Assembly: GCA_008704415.1 (NCBI GenBank)
Contig: VXIS01000002.1
Coordinates: forward strand, 124,001-188,000
Length of the DNA stretch: 64,000 nt
Source of the DNA: Sphaerosporella brunnea
Lineage: Eukaryota; Ascomycota; Pezizomycetes; Pezizales; Pyronemataceae
Direction of reading: 5' to 3'
Under the pieces are notes generated by a model that was not told where the DNA came from, made no database searches, and saw nothing but the letters and a program-made list of their open reading frames with translations. Both the position numbers and the translations under genes were made by a program. Shown piece by piece: positions 36,369 to 48,200 of this stretch (positions are counted from its first letter, which is position 1; every line of letters begins with the position of its first letter).

Positions 36369-37247
36369 ACGAAGTGTAGGCAGTCCAAAAATGACGATGT
36401 GCAAAATTTGAAGTGCATAGTGGTTTTGTAGCTGTTGATATGATACCTTCTTTTTCTTTACTGTGTTCAGTTTTTTTGCTCCGGCGTGCGGCGTAGGTTG
36501 GCGTGTTTGTCTAGGTCCTTTTTACTTGCCCTGACAAGAGACCGTTAATAATGAGATTTACGTGTGCATCTTGCCAGAGTTTCCTTTCCAGTGAAACCCA
36601 CAGATGTCGAGCGCTCTGTCATGACAACTTCCCAGACTTTATTCGGGTTACATTTTATTTGTCAGATTTCACGCCATCTAAAAACTGTAAAACCCTCTCG
36701 TGTCGACGTTTCGGGCCCCTTTGAGACAAGTAAGAAAGAAACAACTACAAGCCTACATACATGTAACAAGCATATTTAGCTAACCTGACACCGGATGTCC
36801 AATCCCTCCGCATAGCTAGGTTCTGTGTGATACATAAGCGCCAAAGCTCACTGGCACGGTGCTAAAAGCTATCCTACACGGCTTTTTCTGGTTATGGGTT
36901 GGGTTAGGGTTCTACTGCTTAGTAAAGTACCCGTATCGGTGAGATAAGAAACAGATAAGATCAAGCCGAAATACCAGCGCCATGTTTGGTCTCCCAAGGC
37001 ACAAAAATTTCAATTATGTTGCTCCTGCTCCTTCTTAGACTGTTGCCCTTCATGCTGCCGGTGCTTTCAGTTTGGGAACATGGCATGTCTTTTCTCGGCA
37101 GGCCCAGCGGTTATATTCACCACTAATCACTCGCACAAAAATTTCGTGGTGGTTGTCACGCAGAGTTAGGCTTGAAAATTTATCTCGAAAATCGCGACGC
37201 CGCCTCAGCAACCACCAACTGCTCTCTCCACCAATATATCCGCCAAT
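36369..37247. other. Intergenic region before UTP8
   Basis: No gene recognised. A short telomere-like GGGTTGGGTTAGGGTT occurs at about 36897-36911. It is isolated and probably incidental. Confidence 0.4.
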
Positions 37248-40161
37248 ATGGCCACTCCTTCGGTTTCTCTGTCGGCGCCCTACACCGTGTTTCCATTGTC
37301 ACTTCCCCTACATCAGACGAAGGCAAAGGGCAGAAATGCCTCTACCTACCGCGCTTGCTACACCGCGCCAGTTGAGTCGAGAAAGCGGAAACGTCCTAAT
37401 GGCAGCACTGAGATTGCTACTGCTGTTGACGGAGAGGGTGTCAATATCTACGATGTAGCCATCTCGTCGCCCCAACTGTCCATTCTTTCGGCGCGTTGAC
37501 TCGTGCAATTTGCAGGTCCGCTCTACCCAAACCGTTTCTTCTTACGCCCTCCAACCATCCACCAAATTCTCTTGCGCCCCCACATCTACCGTCTCTAGAC
37601 TCTCGAAGACAGGCGTTTTCCGAAGGACATATGCGGCGCTGTCGGCCCCGAAGAAACAGCTCGTGTGCTGGGAGGAAACTGCCGATGGGAGCGACGAGCA
37701 AGACACTCCGGTGAAGCAGCACTCGGCCAACAGCGGTTCTAAGCATGATGTGGTCTTCATCCAAGACTTGAGCTCAACAGCCAGGCGCGGGAAGGCAAAG
37801 GATGAGGAGGTCGACAGCGGACTGCTGGTCGTGTACACGGATGGTATGATCCGAATGTTCGACCGGGACCTCCAAAAAACACACTGGGAATTTGCTTTGC
37901 TCTCGCAGAAGACCGAAGATTCTGTTGTGGTGTATGCTGCCTCTGCTAGCACGGCTACAGTCTGTAAATCAGTACTCAGCAGCCGATCAGACATTGCGCT
38001 GTCGGAAGGAAACGAGCATATCATTCTTTTGATTGTCACTCAGGACCCCACCGCGTCCACGGTTCACTTGATTTCTGTCCCGGTCACCGCCAACAGGAAA
38101 ACACCACGCGATCTGCTTTCGATCCAGCTCCCAGCTTCCTCCAAGCACAAATCCGCTTTCTCGGTACATTTCCCTACCGGGACACTTTATCAGTTGTCTT
38201 CCACACACCTCACGACGTATAATTTGGCAGCTACAAACCCGACCGCTGTAACAATTGTCCCGCTGCCATGGACCGAAGATTCTGATGCTCACCCTAAATC
38301 TTTGCTTCGGATATCATCCTCGATTGTGCTTGTTGCTACAAACGACGAAATTGCGCTCTACGATACCAAGTTTTCGTCACTGCAGGCAAGCGTTTCCATC
38401 AAGCAGCCCACTTCGAACGCAGTTTCCGGCGTTTCGACGCCAACCTCGTCTGCCGCGGGGACTAATTCGACTGATAGTGTGTTCCTCACAACTTTCATCC
38501 AGGACATGGACCTTGTCATCGGATATGCTCAAAGCGGAATCGTTGGAATTCAGCTCACCCGCTCCCGAGCTGAGGCAAAGGGTGGTTTGCTGATTGATTC
38601 TATCGGCCGTGGTGTCAGCGGAGCGGATGATCTTGCAAAAGTGAAAACGACTTTCAGCACGGCACACGAAAGGCGTAGGGTCAGGACAGAGTCTGCCCTT
38701 CAGGCGCTGCGCAGAGCCAAGAATTCTGGAGACGTGACCAGATTTGAATATCTCTTCGGAGCTTATCTGGGTAGTAAGAGGCTTATACACACTGTGAAGC
38801 CTGCCGAGGGCGGCGAGGATACTGCCATGGTAAATGGAGTTGAAGGGTCTGCACTGGACAAAGAAAATGCCACCTCCGGTCCCCCGGACTTCTCCTGGGC
38901 AATCGCCAAACTCTTACGCAAGCCTCTGCGAGCTGATTTTGTTCGAGGAGTCTTGTCCATGATTTTCGAGGTTACAGAGCCTTCGCCTCTGGAGGGCGAA
39001 CAGGAAATGAGGGTTGGATTCGCTGCCTCAAACGCGCTGCGATTCCTTTTGGAGACCGGGAACTTCTCAACAACGTTTTTGCCGCTCAAGCATGGTCTCA
39101 TGAAGGCGCTATTGGCTTATGACCCGACTCTCTGCACCTTACAGCTGTTCCTTACCTCTCTGAACGATCTCCCGGTAGCTGAATTCATGGCCGCGCTCGA
39201 GCTGACGCTATCCCCGACAACCTCTTCCCCCGAAGGGGAGGACGGCGATGCTTTCGAGATTCGCCGCGCCGAGGTCATCCGGATGACTTGCGTCCACCTC
39301 TCCTCGCTCCCGGCATCGACTATCGTCAACGCTTTCAAGTCCCTCTCAAGTGACACCCTCATCCTTCTGATCCGCCTTCTAGAGAACGAGCTCTTATGCG
39401 AAGAAACCGATGAGCCCGGCAAGACAATTGGGCTGGATGATCCGCGCATGATCACGGACCTCCTCACCTGCGGTCTGGACGCGGTCGGCATGTCTGGCCT
39501 CATAATGACTGAGACCAACGAGGTCTTGGAGGGCCTGAAGGAGAGCGTCGATGAAGCCTTGGAGCTGATGCAGGAGGCGACGGAACTCAAGGGGCTGATG
39601 GAGGAAATGTTCCGTCACGTCGACTGGAGGAAGATTGCGGATCTGGCCGTGGTTCAGGAAGGAAAAGCTAGAGAGCAGGAAGAGAGAGCTGCAGCGGCTC
39701 GGAAAAAGCTGGAAGAGAAGAAAGCTGCGGCGTCCCTTTTGGCAATCGAGTCACAGCAGGCCGGCAAAGCGATTAACCAGCAACCCGTCACCGCTGTTTC
39801 CAAGCGCGAAACGGCGATTTACAGGGCGGCATTGCAGCGCCTTGGTAGCCAGCGAAGGGTTCTCGGTCACAAAAAGATGTGGGTTCTCGGCCACAAGAAG
39901 ATGTCGGGGTTGGCGGCAGTTAGCAGGTCGGATATTATCAAACAAACTCAGCCTGTGGCACTTTCGTCGGCTCAACAGGTTTCTTCGATTTTGCCATTAG
40001 GTGTATCCGCAGCGCGCAGAGTTGCGACTGCCAATTTGGGCAAGGAGTGGGGCCTCGAACCGAACGAGAAGGCTGAGACCAAGAGCATTGCGAAGAGGAG
40101 ACAGTATTTCCGGGAGGGATTGGCCGCGGGGTCTTACAGTGTGGAGACTATGGTTGTTTAA
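37248..40161 (+). CDS. UTP8: U3 snoRNP-associated protein Utp8 (t-UTP/UtpA subunit)
   Basis: Nucleolar UtpA subunit needed for rDNA transcription and early 18S processing. Exons are 37248-37454 and 37516-40161. The 61-nt intron (GTAGCC...TTTGCAG) joins DGEGVNIYD to VRSTQTVSSYALQP in phase, the characteristic first strand of the Utp8 propeller. The product is 950 aa. The N-terminal half is the propeller region (VVYTDGMIRMFDRD, VFLTTFIQDMDLVIGYAQSG). The C-terminal half is helical and ends in a charged coiled coil and a basic tail. Near residue 855 an eight-codon segment is tandemly doubled (VLGHKKMW, VLGHKKMS). The alternative is an unrelated WD-like nucleolar protein. I rate Utp8 as clearly the best fit. 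Confidence 0.75.
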
Positions 40162-41415
40162 GTGTAAGGAAGGGACGGAGTGATGGCTTTGTATAAATAA
40201 TTGCTTACATTTTTTTCCCTTTCAGTCGGCGCTTTTGATTTCGTTTTTGAGTTTTATGGGTCAAAAGTTGTAGTTTTTTTTTTTTTTTTTGTAAGCATGT
40301 AGAGCTTCAGTTAAAAGTCCGAATCACAGCCTATCGCTCGACACTGGGTATGCCGAGCACCAACAGTACTAAATCCTGATTGGCTATAGCAACGTAAAAA
40401 GCAGCGAAGGATTTTGCGAAAAAGCCATTAACCTCCTTGCCCGCGCATGCATGTAACTGCATAGCCACCACAGGCTCTCCTTATGCAGACTCCCGCCGCG
40501 CTACATGGCCGCGCAGCCACCGCACTAGCTAACAACCAGAATTCTCATCGCTGGAGGTTTTTTTGTTGCGTCAGCCAATCAACAGTCGCCAGAGTGTAGA
40601 GTATGTATCCTTGGCTTATACTGGGCGATGCGGAAATTCCGGTAGTTTATCATTCCATCTACGATAAGAAAGACCGAGTGATGGGCGATGAATAGTTCGT
40701 TTTGTGAGTGATATCGATTGGCCGATTTTTCTGTGCACAGCCGCCGATGGCGATTCGATCTGTTCCTGCGGCCATATCGCTTCCCGAGAAAGCGATGAAA
40801 TGCATGAGGATGGCATTCGAAATCTGCACATGAGGGAAAGAGTTCGAATTGCAACAGCCGCCATCATCATGCGGAATTGTCTTTGGGGATAAATTCCGGG
40901 TGGCATCATGTGACTGGATCTTGGCCACGCGGAAGGGGGGTTTAGCGAGCTGATGGGGTGTGGAGGGGGTGGGGGAGCGAGGCTCCGCTGAGCGAGTGGG
41001 ACACGGAGCTTCTTGGGGAGATGTGCAATTTGTGGGCGGAGATTGGACGTCTTACACACGGGTTGTATCTACTCTATGTATCATCTTTGTACTTTGTGTG
41101 TTTTCTTTTTTTGTTTTGTTTTGTTTTTTTCTTTTTTGTTTTTTTGTTTTGTTTTTGGTTGTATGTAGAGGCGGGATGGGGATGGGGATGTCCACGGGGG
41201 GTGCATAAAATAGCGGGGCCGGTGCGTACGACGATTCAATTTCTCTCCAAGGTACGGATTGCGAGGAATCTCGATCTCCACCCGTTCCAGGAACAATCGC
41301 TCCGTTGCTACACACACGCCGCCGCACCGCACGTTCAACCACTCTTAAGTATATACCTACCTCTTACCTTGCCTACGATACCCACCCCTCACCGCCAACT
41401 GTGGAACACTGTATG
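40162..41415. other. Intergenic region with T-rich simple repeats
   Basis: UTP8 3' flank with a T16 run near 40275, then no gene. 41105-41160 is a (TTTTG)n-like pyrimidine tract on the plus strand. The last plus-strand ATG before STE50 is at 41413. Confidence 0.4.
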
Positions 41416-41489
41416 CAATTGCGAGTAGAAATACCTCTCGTCCATCGCCTGGCCCGCTGTCCCGTAAATATAGAGTACTTCGCCGGTAT

Positions 41490-41529
41490 TGTGTGTGTGT
41501 GTGTGTGTGTGTGCGTGTGCGTGTGTGTG
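41490..41529. repeat. (GT)n microsatellite
   Basis: About twenty GT units with a few GC interruptions, inside the STE50 leader region. A C14 run (41640-41653) and AGCC/CAAG tetranucleotide runs (41714-41805) follow. Confidence 0.85.
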
Positions 41530-42496
41530 CCCCCCGTACCTGGCAGCAGCGAGCACAACAGCAAGCCGCCGCCGCAGCAGCACCGTCAGCTTCAGCGCAT
41601 CGGTTGGCCTTTTGCACTCCCGTCCAACGCACGCCCCTCCCCCCCCCCCCCCCAACCGCTTCGGCCAACCAGACGACTGCCCTTTCTCAAATCCTCCATT
41701 GTTCCCGCCCCTACCAGCAGCCAGCCAGCCAAGCAGCCAGCCAGCCAAGCAGCAGTCAACCAAAGCAATCAATCAAGAAAAACAAGCAAGCAAGCAAGCA
41801 GCCAGGCACTCTCAGGCCGCTTCCGCCCCTTTCGCATCCCCGAGCGCACCTTCGCTATTTTGGTCGGCCGTCATTTTATAACCGCATAGCAGAGAGAGAG
41901 ATAGATATTTTTTTTCTCGTAGCTCACGCCAAAAAGCAACCCACGAACAAACCCAACAAACCCGCACACACACCCGTAGCGGTCTAGCCTCTGTTCTCTT
42001 GCCTGGATTTACGCCGCTTTTGGGAAATCACCGGACGGGAACGTAACGAGAAACCAACCCGCCTCGTTACCAGTCATCATCCACCCCCGAAAACTACACA
42101 TCCCCTTTCCCACGCACTTGCCCACTCCGCCCCGGACACGCTCTGCTCTCCTTCGAGCGGCATAAACTTGCTCCTCCTCCTATCCCTATCACGCCTTTGC
42201 AAGCTGGCCACCGTGGATCCGAAAGTCGCCTCCAACGCTCCTTCACGACTGTCCCGGGTGTTCGACCCGCAGTTTTGGGGAGAAACGTCCACAAGTTTTA
42301 GCAAGACGTCCTCCATAGCGACGACCTCGCCGCCAGCTGCGGGCGGAGGAGTAGGCCGCAACGCCAACGCTCACGACAGTCTTGTTGCGCCGCTCCAGCC
42401 CATCGCACTGCAATCCCCAATCCCTCCGGCCCGTGACAGTATAGTGACTGAGGCCGTGACTGTCATCGAAGACGGCGGCGACTACTACGAAGACGA

Positions 42497-42573
42497 CAAC
42501 GAAACCGACGACGACGACGAAACCGACGACGACGAAACCGACGACGACGAGGACGACGACGAAATCGACGACG
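42497..42573 (+). repeat. (GAC)n trinucleotide repeat
   Basis: GACGAC repeats with regular AAACC interruptions. In phase with STE50 it would encode Asp-rich ETDDD units, resembling the acidic N-terminus seen in other fungal Ste50 proteins. Confidence 0.8.
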
Positions 42574-42623
42574 ATCACACGCTCTACGACCGTGGCCCAC
42601 CGCGGCTACCGGAACTACCTGAG

Positions 42624-44146
42624 ATGTCCTCGCCGGGCTTCATGCGGGAGATGCGGGAGCTGCCACTGAGGAATCCGAATGGCGGTGATTGGAGTAGCGG
42701 TCAACCTTCACCTACTTCGTGGGAACAGCACACCATGGAGGGAGACGCTATGCCGGATGGTCCGATTTCCGAGTGGGATGCGGAGGGCGTGGTGGACTGG
42801 CTGTCCTCACTTGGTCTGGGGAAGTACCGCGAAGCTCTTCTGGGTTAGTGTGTTTCTGCTGTCATCTGCGGTTTCCCGCATGTGTGTTTGTGCATCTGCA
42901 CCATGTTGAAGTTGACTGACTGCTGGGTGCTTGTGTTCAGAGAACGATATCAGTGGAGAGGCACTGATACGGTTGGGCCACGATGAGTTGAGAGAGTTGG
43001 GTATTTCAAGTGTGGGTCATCGGTTGTCGATACTGAAGCATGTCTACGAGATCAAAATGGCCCACGACGTACCCATGGATCCAGACGACTACATACCCGT
43101 GTGTTGGTGCTCCTTGGCGTCTTGCTTCGGGATTTTCAATCTGACCGAGTCTTCTAGCCGCCGACGACCACGAAACCAACAAGGTCGCTACGCAGCATGA
43201 CATACAACGCTTAATAGGCATCGTCAAAAAGCGAGACGAACGTATTCTCGAGGCTGAGAGCCAAATTCACGCACTGTACGAGGCCATGGCACGGCTAAGA
43301 AACGATCTACTGCCAGTATGGAGGATGGTAAAGAACAAAAACCAGGAGCTACCTCCGTTGTCTGGCGATGCACCAGGTGTCGGACGGGAGAACCTGGGCG
43401 CTGAAGCGGAACAGGTACAAGACCCTCAACCCACACCACCGGCCAGCTCGTCGCTGCTGCAACCCGCGCCTACCTCCGGAAAGGGCCTCAGCCGGAAATT
43501 CTCGATGAAGAAGCTTATTCTGGGCACGCCGAAGAACGCTTCCCCGACTTACCCTCCGGCCATGCCCGAATATACGTACGAAAACGTGCCGCAGAACAAT
43601 GGCCTGCAAAGTCAACCAGTATTGCCACCGCCCATGGACGATATGAGAGGGCACCCTAGCCCAACATCGCCGGCTGCTACTACAATACATCACCCCAGCT
43701 ACGCCTCACAACACTCGCTCCCCAACAACTCGTTGACTGCACGACCAATCGTTCGAGAACCACCTCCACCGCCACAACCACAACGGCAAACTCCGCGGAC
43801 ACCACATTACGACGACGATAGGGGCAGTGGCGGTGGAAATGGGAGTGGAGGAGGTGGCAATGGGGAACCTGATATCTTCAAGAGTTTCCGCGTGTCTATG
43901 GAGGATCCCTGCCGCAAAGTACTGCCGGCTGCACTGAAACGATATAACATCCAAGCGGATTGGAGACAATATGCGCTGTATATCGTGCATGGAGATCAGG
44001 AACGGTGCTTAGGACTAGAGGAGAAACCGCTGATATTGTTCAAACAGTTGGACAGAGAGGGACGGAAGCCAATGTTCATGCTGAGACGGAATGCGGGCGG
44101 AGGGGATTCAGGGGGGAATATTCGGGTTCCTGGAGGTGTATTATAG
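42624..44146 (+). CDS. STE50: MAPK-cascade adaptor Ste50 (SAM and RA domains)
   Basis: Adaptor that links the MAPKKK Ste11 to the membrane and to Cdc42/Ras signals in mating, filamentation and osmostress pathways. Exons from the first ATG: 42624-42843, 42941-43102 and 43158-44146, giving 456 aa. The SAM domain spans residues 47-112 (ISEWDAEGVVDWLSSLGL, ENDISGEALIRLGHDELREL, GHRLSILK). A coiled segment (IVKKRDERILEAES) follows, then a Pro-rich linker and the RA domain at about 365-435 (IFKSFRVSMEDPCRKVLPAAL, LILFKQLDREGRKPMFMLRR). The second donor is GTTGGT (43103), the only phase that gives YIPVSADDHE. The true start may be further upstream, because an acidic open frame precedes the ATG. Confidence 0.9.
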
Positions 44147-44495
44147 TAAGTGGAAAGGGTTTGCACCCATCGGTGTGTTGGCTTGTGACTTGAGTGGGAC
44201 GGCAGGGGAGGGGTGGGTTATTGAGCGGCAGGCGGGGAGGGAGGGAGAATTAGGCGGGGTTTTGGGGGCGAGTTTGTTGCTGAGAGGGTGGGCGGGGCGC
44301 GGGGGAGTTTTGTGCTTGATATTCTTTATTGCTCGCCATGTTTTGGATTACCATTCTGATTATGCTCTTTTTTTGCGCAAGCTGTTTGGGGCTTGGTTGG
44401 ATTGCGTTTTTTTTTTTTTTTTTTTTTTTTTTTGGTCTTTTTCCTCTTTTGGATCGCGGATAGCTTATATACCTTACTCTACTTGATTCATGCTA
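44147..44495. other. STE50 3' flank with T27 tract
   Basis: G-rich 3' flank, then 27 T residues (44407-44433). It ends at the TA (44494-44495) flanking MITE-like copy C. Confidence 0.5.
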
Positions 44496-44873
44496 CCGTA
44501 TTATCCCGGTAATAACGAAATTTCACAGACCCCGAAGTATACTGACACGTACCGTCCAGCGGGCAGTGAAGCTGTGTGAGAGGCGGTCGGAAGCGACGTG
44601 CTTGGACAGCGCTCGACCGGTAGTGGTCAGTAAAACCTTTTTAACAGAGCGGGGAGATGGAGACCGCGGCGACAGCCTGAGCGCTCGCTCTTCCCCGTCT
44701 CCACCTTGTCTCCAGCGTCTTCGTCGCATTGACGTCTTTTTGACTTTTCACGTCGCGTCTTCGCACTCCAGCTCGCGTCGAAACACTTCCCACCCAGCTT
44801 CACTGCCCGCTGAACGGTACGTGTCAGTATACTTCGGGGTCTGTGAAATTTCGTTATTACCGGGATAATACGG
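44496..44873. mobile_element. MITE-like element, copy C (378 bp, TA-flanked)
   Basis: CCGTATTATCCCGGTAATAA at the left and its exact inverse complement at the right, flanked by TA (44494-44495 and 44874-44875). The terminal inverted repeats are about 80 bp and nearly perfect, through CGAAATTTCACAGACCCCG and GAAGTATACTGACACGTACC. The core matches copy A in inverted orientation (GTGTGAGAGGCGGTCGG, GACGTCTTTTTGACTTTTCA). No transposase. The terminal repeats are more intact than in copy A, so this looks like the younger copy. Confidence 0.87.
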
Positions 44874-45293
44874 TATTGCGAAGACTTTTTTTGAGATGGT
44901 GTAATGGTAGCATGCTGTTTAGGATGAAGCTTCAATGGACGCGCGCGTTCAAAGTTAAATCACCCCTGTCAGTTTGGTGTCAGGTGAAGCGAAAGCGCGT
45001 TCGTCTCTGGCACGCGAATAAACAAACTCAAGCACAATTCAAACCAACTAACCACCATCACGACAAACGCATTCCCTCGAACGGCTAAAGCCCCAATTGA
45101 ACTTCGACATCGCTACATTTCAGCCTTCTGGAGACGCAGAGCCAATTACTTGGTCCTTTTAACTTTTCTTAACTCGCTTAGGGGACTTGTGAAAGGAGCC
45201 TCTACGCGTTCTGAACCAACCCATTGAACCTTCAAATACACTTCATTTGGCGTACAAGTTAATGCGAGTCGACATTGGAAAACACGAATAATC
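44874..45293. other. ELG1 upstream region
   Basis: Promoter by position. A tRNA A-box-like TGGTGTAATGGTAGCA at about 44899 has no convincing B-box or cloverleaf. Nothing else found. Confidence 0.4.
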
Positions 45294-48200
45294 ATGTCCG
45301 CTACCAACGGCACCGCCGCTGGCGAGCCCACCATACTGGAGAGCCCTGTTCAGAGCGATCCACCTCCGGCACTCCCGGTCGCAAAGAAAACCCCCCACCC
45401 TTTCTTCATGACAACATTGGAGAAGAGTACGTTCACTGCATTGCTTGCCGGAGACTGTCATACCACCGTCTGTTTGTTCCAGCTGTGCTGATCGATCGCA
45501 GAAAAACAAATGCAGGAAGCTGCGGCGGTAGCAGAAGCACAAAAGGCGCAAGCACCTATACCGAGCGAAGAATACGAGCGCGAGCAACAGGAGTCTACTG
45601 CTGCTACTACTACGAAGCCAAAACGCGCAACCCGAAAACCCAAACGACAACCGAAGCGGAAAGCGAAGCAGGATACTGATCCGCCGCCACCGCCTTCGTC
45701 GTCGCAGGCCATTGACCTCCCGTCAATACGCACAGAGATCGACCCAATCACCGCCGCCGCGGCTCCACCTCTCACTCCCTCCACGTCCGCGCCTTCGCCT
45801 TCGCCGTCCGATAACGAGGTCGATGCCGATATAGACCCAAATGCGGCTAGAAGCAAGCGCAGGAGGCAAGAAGGATCTCCTCTGTTGTCCTATGGAGCGT
45901 TGGTGGACAAGGAGACTGGAGCGATCTTGAGAAGTAGTCCTACACGGCGCAGCGGACTCAGTATTACCCGTGACGGCTGCCTTATCAAAATCAAAGCTGA
46001 CAAAGATGTGGCTCACCGGCTGCTACCTTCGAGTCCGGTCCTTCCTGCTTTTCAATTGGGCGAGCCGATGCAGTTGGACTCGCCGGGACCAAGCACTCCG
46101 GGAAGTTCAGCTAGTCGATTACGCGCCACCTATGATAAAGGCACCAGCATCCTCAGTATTCGAAATAGTCCCGGTCCATCTCTGAAGAGCTCGCCGCCAC
46201 CGCAAGAACTGCCACGAGCTCCCCCAAGTAGTCCTCCGCAACAGCCAGTCCGTAGGAATGCATTCGCTTTGCTTGGGAAGAAGAAGGAGCCCGAAAAGCC
46301 TGCCCCTAAGAAGAGCAAGGCGAAGAAAGAGGAAACTTCGGACTTCGAGGATACTGCCCAGACGTCCCCGAGCAACCAGGGGAAAAACAAGGCTCTGAAA
46401 ACCAAGGACGCGGTCCCTACCAACCCAAAGCAGGCACCCAAAGAATCAGCTACCACCGACAAAGCGGTCCACCCCTTCTTCAGCGCCGCCGGCCGGAAAC
46501 AGATACAGCGGCCAGCTCCTATTTCCCTGGGAGAAGGCGGAACTAAGAAGACTGTGTCACCTCCGCGGCGGTCACCAAACAGGCTGCGGGCGCCAAAGCC
46601 CAGCTTTGGAGGATTCATGCCCGCTTTCGGCGCGAGCGCGGCTGATAGAGCTGCGAAGATACCTGGAATGATGGAGCCAGCGTGGCCTATCAAAGGAGCG
46701 TCCCATGTCCGCGGGGAGGAGACTCCCGATGGCTTTAGGAGTATGGATATCATTGTTGGCTTTGGCGGACAGAAACTCAAGGATGCGCGAATCCTCATCA
46801 CTCCTGAGGAAGATATCCTCGTTAGCATTGCTCGGAAGCTCCACATTGATAATATAATCGCGGATATTCGTTCAGATGACTACCATGAGCGCAAGCATTT
46901 TGACGTCCCTGCGGAAATCAGACTTCCCCAGCGCCTCATCGCCACTGGAAGCCAGCTCCAGGAGATGATCCGTCCTAGAATCGCAGCCAGACTACCTCAT
47001 CCGCAGGCCCTTTCCCAGCAGATGGAGGAAGTGGACTCGGATTCGGAGTCTGCCGCACACATGACCATAACTGCAACGGGCGTGCACAGGGCACTGCTTC
47101 GGCTCTATGAGAGACTGGGAACTGAGCTCACTGCATTTGACATGCATAAATGTGATGCAAGTCCCTGGGAAGTCAAGTATGCCCCAGAAACGATTGGCGA
47201 AATCCTGCAGCTCGGCCGTGAAGCCGGCGTCATCAAGGAATGGCTTACGGGACTGCGAACCGATAAAGTACACACAGGTTGCACCAAAGGCAAGAGAAAG
47301 GCAAAGCCCAAAGCTTCTGCTTCTAAGAAGAGACGCAAGAAGGGTGGCGATATGGATGGATTCCTTGTCGACAGCGAAGAGGAACGGGGGATCATGAACG
47401 AGATTGCTGAAGCGAGCCCCGAAGAAATCGACTGGCTTAATCCTGTAGCAAAGACTAAAAAGTCCACTATCAGGACGGGTGGCAAGATGGCCGAGCTGCT
47501 CGGCAAGAAAAAGGACAAGACAAACACGATCGTGATCAGTGGTCCAACTGGTTGCGGAAAAACCGCCGCCGTTTATGCCGCCGCGAAGGAACTTGGGTAC
47601 ACAGTCTTCGAAGTGAATTCAGGAATGAGAAGGAGTGGCAAGGACGTCATTGACATGGTTGGCGACATGAGCCGTAATCATCAAGTCGGCAACCAGAGCG
47701 TTATGGAGAGTGACAACCCATTCTCCAAAGCTAAGGCAGCCAAATCTGCAGCCGTCGCAATCGAAGATGATTTGCAAATGCGCCAGAGACAGTCCCTCAT
47801 TCTTTTTGAAGAGGTCGATATATTGTTCGAGGAGGACAAGAGCTTCTGGATCACGGTCATCGGTCTCATGGCTCAGTCCAAGCGCCCCATAGTCTTGACT
47901 TGCAACAACGAGACTCTTCTGCCGTGGGATGACTTAACGCTACATGCTGTCCTGCGATTCTCTCTGCCGCCTCGCGACTTGCTTGTCGATCATCTTCTTC
48001 TCATGGCTGCGAATGAAGGACATCTGTTGCAACGCCCAGCGGTTGATGCCCTTGTGCAGGCTAAGAGCAACGATCTCCGCGCGTGCATCATGGAGTTGCA
48101 GTTCCACTGCCGCATGGCTGTAGGCGACCGCAAAGGCGGCCTGGATTGGTGGATTCACCGGTTCCCTGCGGGATGTGACATTGCCGAGAATGGCGAAAAG

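Larger units (their letters stand above)
41416..42623 (+). promoter_or_regulatory. 1.2-kb ATG-free leader/promoter of STE50
   Basis: Not one ATG occurs on the plus strand across 1208 bp, while the complementary strand has about thirteen. The part from 41988 is also an open frame, in phase with STE50, for 212 codons. It includes an acidic Asp/Glu/Thr stretch encoded by a GAC repeat (42497-42573). C-rich with many microsatellites. It may be a very long leader, an N-terminal extension from a non-AUG start, or a coding exon whose ATG lies in an unseen upstream exon. Confidence 0.55.

Noticed and set aside
36897..36911. Telomere-like GGGTTAGGGTT
   Set aside because: Less than two full TTAGGG units, isolated among normal genes. 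No sign of a chromosome end.
44888..44965. tRNA-like sequence with TGGTGTAATGGTAGCA
   Set aside because: A-box only. No acceptor, anticodon or T-stem pairing could be drawn.
46130..46846. 238-codon minus-strand frame
   Set aside because: Antisense shadow of ELG1.
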